Made by a program: the position numbers and the translations under genes | From: Deltaproteobacteria bacterium | GTDB lineage: Bacteria; Desulfobacterota; GWC2-55-46 | Assembly (NCBI GenBank): GCA_015075075.1 | Contig: JABTVA010000004.1 | Span: forward strand, 1 to 64,000 | Direction of reading: 5' to 3' | Length of the DNA stretch: 64,000 bases | Notes under the pieces: model-generated | The model's input: only the letters and a program-made list of their open reading frames with translations | What the model was told of the DNA's origin: nothing | Databases searched by the model: none | Shown: positions 44,558 to 53,130 of the stretch, piece after piece | Position numbering within the stretch: the stretch's first letter is position 1 | Layout of the letters: the number at the start of each line of letters is the position of its first letter

Positions 44558-45727
44558 ATGAAGAGAAGGGCTCTGATGATTGTTGTTACGGCAATGGCCG
44601 GGCTGTTTGGGACCGCGGCCCCATCTGCCGCCGGGTTCGCCTTCGGCGAGGAGACGAAAGGGGTCACATTGACCCAGGGCGAGAGCGACCTCACGATACG
44701 GGTGAGGCTCCAGCCGAGGTTCGACTTCGGGGACGTAATACAAAAAACAAACGACTCATACGCGACGGAAAGCGATATGTACATGAGGAGGGTCCGTCTT
44801 GATTTGGGCGGCCATCTGGTCTCGAAGAAGATAAAGTATAACCTGACCCTGAGCGGCGATAAGTGGGACAAGGCCAATAACAGCAGCGGCAACAAGGTAT
44901 CTCTCAAGTACGCCTATGTCACATTGACCCCGGACGAGGCATACTCGTTCATGTTCGGAAAATACAAGCTCCCGTATTCGAGGGAAGAGCTTACGTCCGG
45001 CTCGACCCTTCTCTTCGTGGAGAGGCCTGCCTCGGTCGAGGCGTCGAAGAATGTCTTCGGCGCGAGCAACGCCTATTACCAGCCAAAGGCGGCTGTATTC
45101 GGGAGGCTCCTCGACGGTTCCATCGGCTACGAGGTGGCAGTAGCCGACGGGTGGCAGAATAATGAAGAAATTACAGGGGGAGAGAGGGTCTTCAAGGCCG
45201 CGCCCCTCCTGGCCACGAGGATAGAGCTATCGCCCACGGGCTGGGTGGAGGCCGGGAGGAAAGGCTCGCACCTTGGCAAGGGCCGGCACATCACGGCAGG
45301 CGTGAGCCTTGCCGCGCAGAACGATATAGATTATGTGAGCGGCGGCGGGGAGGACAGGACCCTCTGGGGCGTGGACATATCGACGCACCTCCAGGGTCTT
45401 ACCGTAAGCGCCGAGTATATCTCCTGGGAGGTGGACTCGACCCTCGGGAGGACCAGGCCCGAAGGCTGGTTCCTGCAGGGCGGGTACTTCATGGAGGGGC
45501 TCAATATCGAGCCTGCGGCCAGGTACGAGGTCTTTGACGAGAACGCCAAGGCCGCTGATAGAAAAGAGCGCACCATGACCCTCGGCGTCAACTGGTACGG
45601 CAAGGGGCACAGCCTGAAGGTGCAGGCCAACTGGGCTCATACCCGGTTCGAGTCCAATGCGAGCGGCGCGCTTCCGAACGACAAATCCAGGGACATACTG
45701 CAGATACAGGGACAGCTCTATTTTTAG
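44558..45727 (+). CDS. Phosphate-selective porin, OprO/OprP family (copy 2)
   Basis: 389 residues with a signal peptide (cleavage near SAA-GFAF) and terminal Phe (QGQLYF). It matches copy 1 (1296) along its length: GEETKGV, RLQPRFDFGD, YATESDMYMRRVRLDLGG, GKYKLPYSR, WYGKGHSLKV. GAAGGAGGTT precedes the ATG. Separated from copy 1 by 42 kb, so it is not a recent tandem duplicate. Anion uptake through the outer membrane is the expected role. Confidence 0.87.
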   Translation: MKRRALMIVVTAMAGLFGTAAPSAAGFAFGEETKGVTLTQGESDLTIRVRLQPRFDFGDVIQKTNDSYATESDMYMRRVRLDLGGHLVSKKIKYNLTLSGDKWDKANNSSGNKVSLKYAYVTLTPDEAYSFMFGKYKLPYSREELTSGSTLLFVERPASVEASKNVFGASNAYYQPKAAVFGRLLDGSIGYEVAVADGWQNNEEITGGERVFKAAPLLATRIELSPTGWVEAGRKGSHLGKGRHITAGVSLAAQNDIDYVSGGGEDRTLWGVDISTHLQGLTVSAEYISWEVDSTLGRTRPEGWFLQGGYFMEGLNIEPAARYEVFDENAKAADRKERTMTLGVNWYGKGHSLKVQANWAHTRFESNASGALPNDKSRDILQIQGQLYF

Positions 45728-45734
45728 CGGCATG

Positions 45735-45763
45735 GGCTGGGTGCGCGGAATGCGCACCCAGCC
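45735..45763 (+). terminator. Hairpin after the second porin, likely terminator
   Basis: GGCTGGGTGCGC / GCGCACCCAGCC, a perfect 12-bp stem with a 5-nt loop, followed by TTATTACCTTTTT. The tail is not a pure T run. Confidence 0.6.
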
Positions 45764-45850
45764 TTATTACCTTTTTGAATGGTATAGGCAGAAGGCCTTT
45801 TCGTGCTTCTGCTATGCCGCGATTTGTCAGGCGCCGCTCACCTCAAACAG

Positions 45851-45990
45851 GGAAGCTCTGATTAATTCTCGTGTTTTGTCATTCTGAGGGAGCGTAGCGA
45901 CCGAAGAATCTCGTAACTTGCTGATTTCTCAACTACGAGATTCTTCGCTACGCTCAGAATGACATACATTCGCGAATTAATCAGACCTTC
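45851..45990. repeat. Palindromic intergenic repeat, family B, copy 4 (different core)
   Basis: Ends GGAAGCTCTGATTAATTC and GAATTAATCAGACCTTCC match copy 1, but the inside is another common palindrome (GTCATTCTGAGGGAGC ... CGCTCAGAATGAC). So the same ends enclose two core types in this window. Confidence 0.8.
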
Positions 45991-46131
45991 CCTAATTTTT
46001 AGAGTTTGCCTTAATCTCCGAGAGAATGGACATTTCCCCTTGATTTGATTGCGCCGAAATCGGATTATAATTGTATTTGCCGCCCCGGAAGCTTCGGGGC
46101 TTAATGACTGGAACAGCCCGGAGGAAAAGGC

Positions 46132-46461
46132 ATGAAACCATACAGGCTCCACGCCTTCGTATGCCTTGGCAAGAGGTGCCTGAAAAAGGGCTCTGAAGAG
46201 ATATTGGAGGACATGAAGGGCAAGGTCAAGGCCGGGGGCTTGAAGGGCGAGGTGAAGGTATCGAGGTCCGGGTGCCTGAGCGTCTGCAAGGAAACCGATG
46301 AGGAAGGGGAGTACTCTCCGGCCATGGTCGTCTATCCCGAGGGGGTCTGGTACAGGAACATCACCCTGAATGACGTTGACGAGATAATAGAGAGGCATTT
46401 CAGGAAGGGCGAGATAATCGAGCGGCTACTCCATTACAGGCTCGGCGCAAAAACAGCTTGA
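46132..46461 (+). CDS. Thioredoxin-like [2Fe-2S] ferredoxin
   Basis: 109 residues. The four Cys ligands follow the Shethna/thioredoxin-like pattern: CLGKRC near the N terminus and SGCLSVC in the second half (VSRSGCLSVCKE). Related to NuoE-type domains and stand-alone (2Fe-2S) ferredoxins. The ATG at 46132 follows CGGAGGAAAAGGC. Cytoplasmic electron carrier; partner unknown. Alone in its transcript as far as seen. Confidence 0.88.
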   Translation: MKPYRLHAFVCLGKRCLKKGSEEILEDMKGKVKAGGLKGEVKVSRSGCLSVCKETDEEGEYSPAMVVYPEGVWYRNITLNDVDEIIERHFRKGEIIERLLHYRLGAKTA

Positions 46462-46554
46462 CTCCTATCGGCCCATGATTTTAAATCAAGCGCCGTATCC
46501 AACTCTAACGCAAATGACTGCTCCCGTGGCTAATAACGGTGAGCACTCTTTTTC

Positions 46555-46652
46555 TCCCCTCCCCATGATTTAATCAGGCGGGAGGGGATTAGGTGGAGGG
46601 TGGAGATCTTCACCCCCTCCCGGCCTCCCCCATCAAGGGGGAGGGGTCAATA
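46555..46652. repeat. CT/AG-rich palindromic repeat fragment
   Basis: CCCTCCCC...GGGAGGGG and CTCCCCC...GGGGGAGGGG arms between the ferredoxin and the FG-GAP gene. Similar CCCTCCCC...GGGGAGG arms are seen at about 52231-52261. No coding potential. Confidence 0.5.
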
Positions 46653-46724
46653 AGAAGCGCGGTAAGCCACGGGTATCAGACCCTAAAAGAGAATAAAACC
46701 TTTGAGCAAGGCAGGTCTTCTGGA

Positions 46725-48365
46725 ATGAAATCAGCGATAAAGCTAACGGCACTATTTCTATTCATTATTTTGACGCTAACGGCCCCCTTCCGGGCCGAAG
46801 CGGCCTCGGAAGAGAAGAAGATCGCGATACTCCCCTGGAACGTGAACTCGGCGGAGAAGATGGATTTCGTGAAGGGGGCGATGGCCGACATGCTCGCCTC
46901 AAGGCTCGGTGGCTCCCTCGTAATCGTGCGGCATGACCTGGTGAAGGCCGCCATCCCGGGGAATAAGGGCATCGAGGAGGGCGCGGCGCTTGAGGCCGGG
47001 AAAAAGCTCAACGCCGACCTCGTGCTTTTCGGCAGCGTCACCGTCTTCGGGAAGTCCGTGAGCATGGACGCGAAGCTACTTGATGTGGCAACGGGCAGGA
47101 CAACGCCTTTCGCCTCCCAGGGCACCGGGGTGGAATCCATAATAGGCCTTACGGATAAGCTCTCAACCGATGTGCTGGCTTCATTGAAGCCCAGGGCAGC
47201 GGCCCCGGCAATCGAGGAAAAGCCAGCATCGACTGCTGAAATAACGGCACCGGCAATCCCGGCGGCAATACCCGCCCCGACAGCCGAAGCCCTGCCGGAC
47301 GACGGCTTCATCGTGAAGCCCAGGGCCGGGCAGGATAGGCCCGTTTCCTGGAGGAGCGAGGCCATGGACGGCATGTACGTGGCAATGGACGCCGCAGACC
47401 TTGACCGCGACGGCAAAAAAGAGATAGTCATCGTATCAGGGACGAAAGTAGTGATAGGCGCTTACGCCGAGAACGGCTTCCGCGTGCTCCACGAGATGGA
47501 GGACAAGACCGGAACGAACATCTCGGTTTCCATAATCGACATGGACAGGGACGGCGCGCCCGAGGTCTATATATCTCGGATATCCGAGAACGAGGCCGCA
47601 AGCCTGGTAATCGAGCACAGGAACGGGAAGTATGAGGTAACGGCAGGCAACCTCGGCTGGCTCGTGCGGACGGTGCGGGCCGGCGACGCTGCCCCGGCGC
47701 TAATAGGGCAGAGGTTCAGGAAGCTCGACGGCTTTTACGGCGGCGTCAGGGTGCTTGCCAGGGAAGGCGGCAAGCTCGTGGACAAGGGAGAGTTCGGGGT
47801 GGCGCTTCCGAGGGGAGCGGACCTTTACAGGTTTGAGGCGCTTGACTTCAGGGGCAAGGGCGGGCTCGACGTCATAGCCCTGGACGGGCGCGGGTATCTT
47901 AAGGTTTACGCCGCGGAGAAAGAGGGGGAATGGGCCGAGGAATACAGGAGCGCGGACTTCTTCGGCGGCACGCTCAATTATATTGTGCGGAAGGCCGACC
48001 GCCCCGGCGCAACTGAATCCGAGCCGTTCCCTGTAGAGGGCAGGTTTTTTCATCTCGACATGGACAAGGACGGAAAGGCCGAGCTGATAGTAAAGAAGAA
48101 CACGCCCGGCGGCCTGGGGCGTAGCGCCGCGCGGCCTGCCTCATTCAAGACCGGAGAGCTTGTAAGCCTCTCGTGGGACGCGACGGGCGGGACAGTTGCC
48201 GAGAACTGGCGGACGAGGCCCGTGGAGGGCTATATATCGGATTTCCTCATCGAGGACTTTGACGGCGACGGCGCGCCCGAGGCGGTGATGCTGGTCGTCA
48301 CCGGCACGGGAAAGCTCTTCGGCACCACAAAAAGTTATATACTTTCCCACCGGATTTCATTATAA
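46725..48365 (+). CDS. Exported FG-GAP/VCBS-repeat protein with TolB/FlgO-like N domain
   Basis: 546 residues from ATG 46725; upstream in-frame codons to 46593 run through a non-coding repeat. Signal peptide (about 1-27). Residues 30-170 form an alpha/beta domain (KIAILPWNVNSAEKMDFVKGAMADML...) like those of FlgO/TolB N-terminal or CsgG-like proteins. The rest holds FG-GAP-type repeats with Asp-rich, calcium-binding-like loops: DLDRDGKKEIVI, DMDRDGAPEVYI, DMDKDGKAELIV, DFDGDGAPEAVM. A Pro/Ala linker (about 155-200) joins them. Periplasmic or surface protein; function unknown. Confidence 0.78.
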   Translation: MKSAIKLTALFLFIILTLTAPFRAEAASEEKKIAILPWNVNSAEKMDFVKGAMADMLASRLGGSLVIVRHDLVKAAIPGNKGIEEGAALEAGKKLNADLVLFGSVTVFGKSVSMDAKLLDVATGRTTPFASQGTGVESIIGLTDKLSTDVLASLKPRAAAPAIEEKPASTAEITAPAIPAAIPAPTAEALPDDGFIVKPRAGQDRPVSWRSEAMDGMYVAMDAADLDRDGKKEIVIVSGTKVVIGAYAENGFRVLHEMEDKTGTNISVSIIDMDRDGAPEVYISRISENEAASLVIEHRNGKYEVTAGNLGWLVRTVRAGDAAPALIGQRFRKLDGFYGGVRVLAREGGKLVDKGEFGVALPRGADLYRFEALDFRGKGGLDVIALDGRGYLKVYAAEKEGEWAEEYRSADFFGGTLNYIVRKADRPGATESEPFPVEGRFFHLDMDKDGKAELIVKKNTPGGLGRSAARPASFKTGELVSLSWDATGGTVAENWRTRPVEGYISDFLIEDFDGDGAPEAVMLVVTGTGKLFGTTKSYILSHRISL

Positions 48366-48410
48366 TCTTCAGCCTGCGTCACCTGCATCTTTCCACAAGC
48401 CAGCAAACCC

Positions 48411-48486
48411 GGCGGTGTAGCTCAGTCGGCAGAGCAGGGGTCTCATAAGCCCCGCGTCGGTGGTTCGATTCCACCCACCGCCACCA
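48411..48486 (+). tRNA. tRNA with CAU anticodon (elongator Met; Ile2 not excluded)
   Basis: Complete cloverleaf: acceptor GGCGGTG/CACCGCC, D arm GCTC...GAGC, anticodon stem GGGGT-CTCATAA-GCCCC with CAT, T arm GGTGG-TTCGATT-CCACC, A discriminator and an encoded CCA. The anticodon stem lacks the three G:C pairs of initiator tRNA. The 3' half is duplicated 2.9 kb downstream. Confidence 0.95.
48453..48484 (+). repeat. attL-like site: 3' end of tRNA-Met
   Basis: 32 nt covering the variable region, T arm and acceptor 3' strand. It matches 51336-51367 at 30 of 32 positions, in direct orientation. tRNA 3' ends are the usual targets of tyrosine integrases. Confidence 0.7.
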
Positions 48487-48699
48487 GTTTGATTCTCAGA
48501 TCGAATCAAAACCTTCAGCTGATCACTTCTAAATAAAACCAGATTTTTAAATCCCCTTTTATCCAGATGTAATAAGCCGGGCGGTATTGGAAGAAATAGT
48601 TGACAAATTATGAAAATATTATTAATGTGTATGAAAATTTTTAAATTAGAGAAACTTTTTCAAAACTAATTTAAACCAAATAAGTTTATTTGGAGAGCG

Positions 48700-51150
48700 A
48701 TGCCGATGAGAAAAGCTATGTTATTTATTGCTCTTGCCATGCTATGGATGGTCAATCCGGATATTTCGTATTCAGATACAGTTCATGATTCGAAAACTTC
48801 AAATATCGAAACGGGTCAGGATGCCTATGCCTCACAGCAAGTTGAGATAGAAAGACTGAGACTAAATTCAAAAGCTCCGATCGATATAATACTAACGGGG
48901 ACCGGGGCGGTAAGGTATGCTGATTTTCGGGTACAAAGTCCTGCCGAAATAGGCGATGATAACCTGGCGCGTGCCCGATGGTTCTTGAATGAATATCGTA
49001 AGCTCCTCCGCATTGAAAATCCTAAGGACGAATTACGTTTTTTCCGCCGATCACCCGATGGGTTCAACTCCTTTTTCCTGCAATTCCATGATGATATTCC
49101 AGTTTTCCCATCAGAGCTCGGGGTGCATACGGATTCTAAATACATTACAGGGCTCGGCGGCAACTATGTCCCTCAGATAAAAACCAGCTCCAAACCCGCA
49201 ATTACACCGCAACAGGCCGCAGAGAAAGCTCTAATCGCGGGTGGGAAGGGGGCCGTACAGAAAGGAGAGCCTGAGCTCTGGTACATTAACCGTGGTATTC
49301 TGGGGCTTGAGGATGACGCGACATATCTTGCATGGAGAATTGAGATATCCGCACCAAAAGGGAGCAAGGCGCTCTATATCGATGCGCATAATGGCACTAC
49401 AGTCTATACGGAGAATCTTTCACCTAAAGCTTTTGATTTAATGCTCAGCAACGCAAATACAACCGGACCATGTGATGCCGATAGTTCTTATTGGCTTAAT
49501 GAAAACAGGGATATTCTTGTAGCTGACGAGAATGGCCCCAATGGCAGCAGTAATGACGAGGGAAGACGCGCTTTTCATAATATTCAAAGGGTCTATAATT
49601 ATTGGAATCAAGAGCTCGGACGTGATTCATTTGATGCCTGCGGTCGTAACATCGAAATGTACATCAATGCCGGGAATTCATCTCTGCCCTGGTTCGATAT
49701 ACCCTGGTTAAATTTCCCCTGGTTCAATGCGCAGTTCAATCCAGGCTGCGGCGAGATATTCGAGTTCGGAAGCGGGATGGCCTTGCTTGATATCATTGGG
49801 CATGAGTTTACCCATGGCGTCATAAATAATGCAAGGGAAAATGACAGAGGACAATATAAAAGGGTACTGCACTATGAGCTCGAGAGTGGTGCCCTTAATG
49901 AAAGTTATGCGGATATTTTCGCTTATTTCGTCGATAATGATGATTGGTGGATAGGTGATGAGTACACCTTTACGGGGATTGGAAGAAGGTCATTAAGCGA
50001 TCCTCGTTTAGGCATGCAGCCAGACCACATGGGCAATTTTTGGCGCCTGCCAGTCGGAGAGCTCCCCGGCGATGACAACGACCATGGATATGTTCACATA
50101 AACAGCGGTATCCATAATAAAGCCGCTTACCTTATAATAAACGGAGGCACTCATAACGGTTTAAATATCATTGGTATCGGCCAGAGCAAAGCACAGCGCC
50201 TATTCTATCAAGTGCTGGTCAGGGGGTTGACATTAAACTCGCAATTCTTGGATGCAAAACTTGAGACCATACGGCAGGCCAGCATTCTTATATCCTCGCC
50301 TGAGCCGATGCCTCTTAGTTATAAGTGCGGCGATACCGTTAGAACAAGTACCATCCCCGCAACAGACCGGTTTACATTGTCGGATGTCTGTAACATCCAT
50401 AAAGCCTTTGCTTCTGTCGGGATTGGAAGCGAAGTTGCTTGCGTGGACAACGACAAGGATGGCCATTTGGACGATTTTGACAACTGCCCCGAAATACCGA
50501 ATAGCGACCAGACCGATTCTGATAATGACGGGTTCGGAAACGCTTGCGACAGGTGCCCGTACATCCCCGGAAACCCGCCTGAGGATACTGACAAGGACGG
50601 CCGGGCTGATTCGTGTGATAATTGTGTTGATAAAGCGAATCCTTCTCAAGAAGATACGGACGGAGATCGTCGTGGGAACGCATGTGACAATTGTCCTACT
50701 GTATATAACTGGTATAACGGCAAAGGTCAAGACGACGCAGATGGAGACGGTATTGGAGATTACTGCGACAACTGTAAATCTGTCGCGAACCCCGATCAAA
50801 TGGATATGCCCGACCGTGACGGACTTGGCAACGCCTGCGACACGGATTGGGATAATGACGGCAAAAAGAATGACGAAGATAACTGCCCGTTGGTGGCAAA
50901 TCCTGCGCAGGAAGATACAGATGGCGACGAGATAGGAAACGCTTGCGATAATTGCCCATTGGTACCGAATAACGATCAGAAAGATCTTGACTGCAATGGG
51001 ATCGGGGATGCCTGTGACAGCTTTCCAAATCCGTTCGCTTCCTGTACCGGGAGAGAGCTGCCTGCCGCGATTGATAAAAGGCCAGAGTTCCTTCAAAAAA
51101 TAGAGTGGCCAAAATGGATAATTAGACTCTGGGAGAAGGTTTGGAGGTAA
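48700..51150 (+). CDS. Secreted M4-family metallopeptidase (thermolysin type) with thrombospondin type 3 repeats
   Basis: 816 residues. Signal peptide (about 1-25), FTP-type propeptide (to about 220), then the M4 catalytic domain: HEFTH at 368-372, the third zinc ligand E401 in NESYADIF, and the transition-state His in YVHINSGIHNKA. From about residue 575 to 780 come Asp/Asn/Cys-rich calcium-binding TSP3 repeats (DNDKDGHLDDFDNCPE, DTDKDGRADSCDNC and so on), then a Trp-rich tail. GGAGAGCG precedes the ATG; TTGACA lies at 48600. Its codon use and leader are far more AT-rich than all neighbours, and tRNA-like repeats flank it, which indicates horizontal acquisition. No immunity or export gene is attached. 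Confidence 0.93.
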   Translation: MPMRKAMLFIALAMLWMVNPDISYSDTVHDSKTSNIETGQDAYASQQVEIERLRLNSKAPIDIILTGTGAVRYADFRVQSPAEIGDDNLARARWFLNEYRKLLRIENPKDELRFFRRSPDGFNSFFLQFHDDIPVFPSELGVHTDSKYITGLGGNYVPQIKTSSKPAITPQQAAEKALIAGGKGAVQKGEPELWYINRGILGLEDDATYLAWRIEISAPKGSKALYIDAHNGTTVYTENLSPKAFDLMLSNANTTGPCDADSSYWLNENRDILVADENGPNGSSNDEGRRAFHNIQRVYNYWNQELGRDSFDACGRNIEMYINAGNSSLPWFDIPWLNFPWFNAQFNPGCGEIFEFGSGMALLDIIGHEFTHGVINNARENDRGQYKRVLHYELESGALNESYADIFAYFVDNDDWWIGDEYTFTGIGRRSLSDPRLGMQPDHMGNFWRLPVGELPGDDNDHGYVHINSGIHNKAAYLIINGGTHNGLNIIGIGQSKAQRLFYQVLVRGLTLNSQFLDAKLETIRQASILISSPEPMPLSYKCGDTVRTSTIPATDRFTLSDVCNIHKAFASVGIGSEVACVDNDKDGHLDDFDNCPEIPNSDQTDSDNDGFGNACDRCPYIPGNPPEDTDKDGRADSCDNCVDKANPSQEDTDGDRRGNACDNCPTVYNWYNGKGQDDADGDGIGDYCDNCKSVANPDQMDMPDRDGLGNACDTDWDNDGKKNDEDNCPLVANPAQEDTDGDEIGNACDNCPLVPNNDQKDLDCNGIGDACDSFPNPFASCTGRELPAAIDKRPEFLQKIEWPKWIIRLWEKVWR

Positions 51151-51566
51151 ATGATTCTTATAGAATGAGCTCTTACGGCCACTTTCTAAAAAACAGCGGC
51201 CCGACAGGCCTGCCTTTGTTAATGACCCATTTAGATTTCCCCATCTCACCCCAAGTGCCTTATCCTTGGATAAAAGCATGGCAACTTTCATCTATTTTTG
51301 AGATAAACTGGAAAAAATATTATGTTAAAAGGGCTCGCGTCGGTGGTTCTATTTCACCCACCGCCACGAAGTTTTCCCCTTAGAAACGTTCCTTATCCTA
51401 AGAGATCCCTTTTTGCCTGCACAAAGACCAACTCTATAATACCCTCGATAAAAATCAAAACATGACAAAAGGCATGTTTCAGGCCCTTGTTGGGGCGTAT
51501 ATTTCCAGAATAGCCTGATAAGGCCGCATACTACTATTTTAATTTTTTACCCTACCGGAGGAGGGC
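51151..51566. other. Right flank of the tRNA-adjacent island, 416 bp
   Basis: AT-rich up to about 51335, then the tRNA-derived repeat, then about 200 bp up to the cyclophilin gene. An 80-codon open frame (51141-51383) runs through the tRNA fragment and overlaps the peptidase end; it is not credible as a gene. No integrase remnant seen. Confidence 0.5.
51336..51367 (+). repeat. attR-like site: displaced copy of the tRNA-Met 3' end
   Basis: Differs from 48453-48484 at two positions (G to T in the T loop; C to T in the T stem, which still allows a G:U pair). Immediately preceded by GGGCT, also close to the tRNA's AGCCC. No 5' half of a tRNA is present, so it cannot be an active gene. Confidence 0.75.
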
Positions 51567-52175
51567 ATGAAAGGACGCATCGCATTATTTTTTCTACTGT
51601 TTTTTACGCTGGCTGTGCCGTTCCTGGCAATCGCGGAAGAAGGGGCGGGGGATTCAAAAAGGGAAAAAAGGGCTATAATCGAGACGGCTTACGGCAATCT
51701 CGAGATACGGCTATTCCCCGATATAGCGCCGAAGCACGTCGAAAACTTCGTAAGGCTCGCGAAAGAGGGCTTCTATGACGGCACGATCTTCCACGAGGCC
51801 GTGCCGGGATTCAAGATCCAGGGTGGTGACCCTTACACCAAGGCCAACTCCGGGAAATATACCGGTTGCTGCCCGAGAAAGAGCAGGTACGGCCTGACCA
51901 TCCTGCCCTGGACAGTGCCCGCAGAGTTCAGCAGGATCCCCCACAAGCGGGGCATCGTCTCAATGGCGAGGTTCGAGGATGACCCGGACAGCGCAAGCTC
52001 CCAGTTTTTCATAGTGCTAAAGGACTCCGGTTCGCTTGACGGCAAATACACCGTATTCGGCGAGGTCGCAAGCGGCATGGAAGTGGCCGACAGGATTGCA
52101 GCTCTTCCTAAAGACGAAGACTATCCGAACCTTCCTGAAGAGCGGGTCGAAATGAAGGTGCGAATATTGGAGTGA
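51567..52175 (+). CDS. Exported cyclophilin-type PPIase with altered catalytic residues
   Basis: 202 residues with a signal peptide (about 1-23). The cyclophilin fold is clear: IETAYGNLEIRLFPDIAPKHVENFVRLAKEGFYDGTIFH, QGGDP, SSQFFIVL, LDGKYTVFGEV. The catalytic Arg of FHR is Glu here (FHEAVPGF), and the His of LDGKH is Tyr. A Cys pair (GCCPRKSR) lies in an insertion before the conserved MA motif. Probably a periplasmic chaperone or a weak isomerase. ACCGGAGGAGG precedes the ATG. Confidence 0.88.
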   Translation: MKGRIALFFLLFFTLAVPFLAIAEEGAGDSKREKRAIIETAYGNLEIRLFPDIAPKHVENFVRLAKEGFYDGTIFHEAVPGFKIQGGDPYTKANSGKYTGCCPRKSRYGLTILPWTVPAEFSRIPHKRGIVSMARFEDDPDSASSQFFIVLKDSGSLDGKYTVFGEVASGMEVADRIAALPKDEDYPNLPEERVEMKVRILE

Positions 52176-52492
52176 GCGCGTATCCTTTCTCTCTTTGCGC
52201 CTGAGACGGCAGCTTGCCGTGAACCGTATTTGTCCCTCCCCATTGAGGGGAGGCAGGGAGGGGGTGAAAAGAAACTAAACCTCTTTAATTCCACTCCCGT
52301 CAAGTGGGGGTGGAAATATGCCGGAGCTTTATGCGGGAAGGTCATTTTTCCCTCTCTCCTGTAAAAGCCGCGCGGCCCATTTGCAACGGACGCGCAGCCG
52401 GGAATGAAGGCACAATGCCCGGCTGCCGCCACCCTCTTTTAAGGAACTCGGTTTTATCTTATAATAGCAATTAACCATTATCGGAGGGACAT
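52176..52492. other. Intergenic region, 317 bp
   Basis: Contains a CCCTCCCC-ATTGA-GGGGAGG palindrome (about 52231) and CCACTCCCGTCAAGTGGGGGTGG (about 52291), similar to the arms at 46555, plus a CGCGCAGCCGGG...CCCGGCTGC hairpin (52391-52425). TATAAT at 52460-52465 is the best -10 for the USP gene. Confidence 0.45.
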
Positions 52493-52903
52493 ATGAAGAT
52501 ACTCTTCTGCCATGACGGCTCTGAAAACGCCCGGAAGGCGCTGGATAAGACCCTGGAGCTTTTCAAGCTGGCCAAGCCGGAGATAATCCTCCTTACGGTA
52601 GTCGAGGGGGCAGCCGACGCCAGCATGGAAAACGAGGCGATATTCGAGAAGCAGCGCTCGGAGGGGCAGGATTTCCTGATGCGGACGGCCAAGCACATCA
52701 TCGGCAAGGGGTTCGACGTGGACGCGATCCTCGCGACCGGCGACCCGAGGAAGATGATACTCGAGGCCGAAACCAACAAGAAGCCCGACATACTGGTGGT
52801 CTCGAAGCGGGGCGGAGGCATACTTGAGGACATGGTGCTCGGGAGCGTCAGCGCCTATGTCGTGCGCCACGCGAAATGCGCGGTGCTGGTATTCCATGCG
52901 TAA
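52493..52903 (+). CDS. Universal stress protein (UspA family)
   Basis: 136 residues, single Usp domain: MKILFCHDGSENARKAL, LATGDPRKMIL, and the nucleotide-loop region SKRGGGILEDMVLGSVSAYVVRHAKCAVLV (G-x2-G-x9-GS spacing nearly kept). Likely an ATP-binding dimer with a stress-related role. CGGAGGGAC precedes the ATG. A weak hairpin with a T7 tract (52949-52985) follows the gene. Confidence 0.88.
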   Translation: MKILFCHDGSENARKALDKTLELFKLAKPEIILLTVVEGAADASMENEAIFEKQRSEGQDFLMRTAKHIIGKGFDVDAILATGDPRKMILEAETNKKPDILVVSKRGGGILEDMVLGSVSAYVVRHAKCAVLVFHA

Positions 52904-53130
52904 AGGTTTTCTGCCTTCTTGCTGAAATAAATACAGTGAAATTTGACGAGCCTACTCCGGGAGTATTTCAGCAGGGCTTTTTTTGTTTCGCGCCGAACAG
53001 CCATGTCTCCATTAAGAGGAAGAGACCGGAACGCATTCCGGAAGGCCTGCGAGCGGCTGTCATGCCACGGGACTTTCTTCAAGCCTGAACATTCCACCCG
53101 CCGTTCCACCCGAAATGCGTTCCGATGAAT

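Larger units (their letters stand above)
45728..46131. other. Intergenic region, 404 bp
   Basis: Holds a 12-bp hairpin just after the porin (45735-45763), family-B repeat copy 4 (45851-45990), a short AATTTTTAGAGTTTGCC motif (45993-46009) shared with 57752-57769 and with 13-29, and a TATAAT at 46066-46071 with poorly spaced -35 candidates for the ferredoxin gene. Confidence 0.55.

Noticed and set aside
50233-51291. 352-codon open frame on the minus strand
   Set aside because: It is antisense to the Asp/Cys-rich TSP3 repeats of the metallopeptidase, whose repetitive codons keep that frame open. No ribosome site or recognisable domain.
48411-51367. Prophage or integrative conjugative element
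   Set aside because: No integrase, recombinase, mobilisation or phage gene in the segment; only the att-like repeats and one cargo gene.
51141-51383. 80-codon open frame in the island's right flank
   Set aside because: Overlaps the peptidase stop, crosses the tRNA-derived repeat and has no ribosome site or domain.
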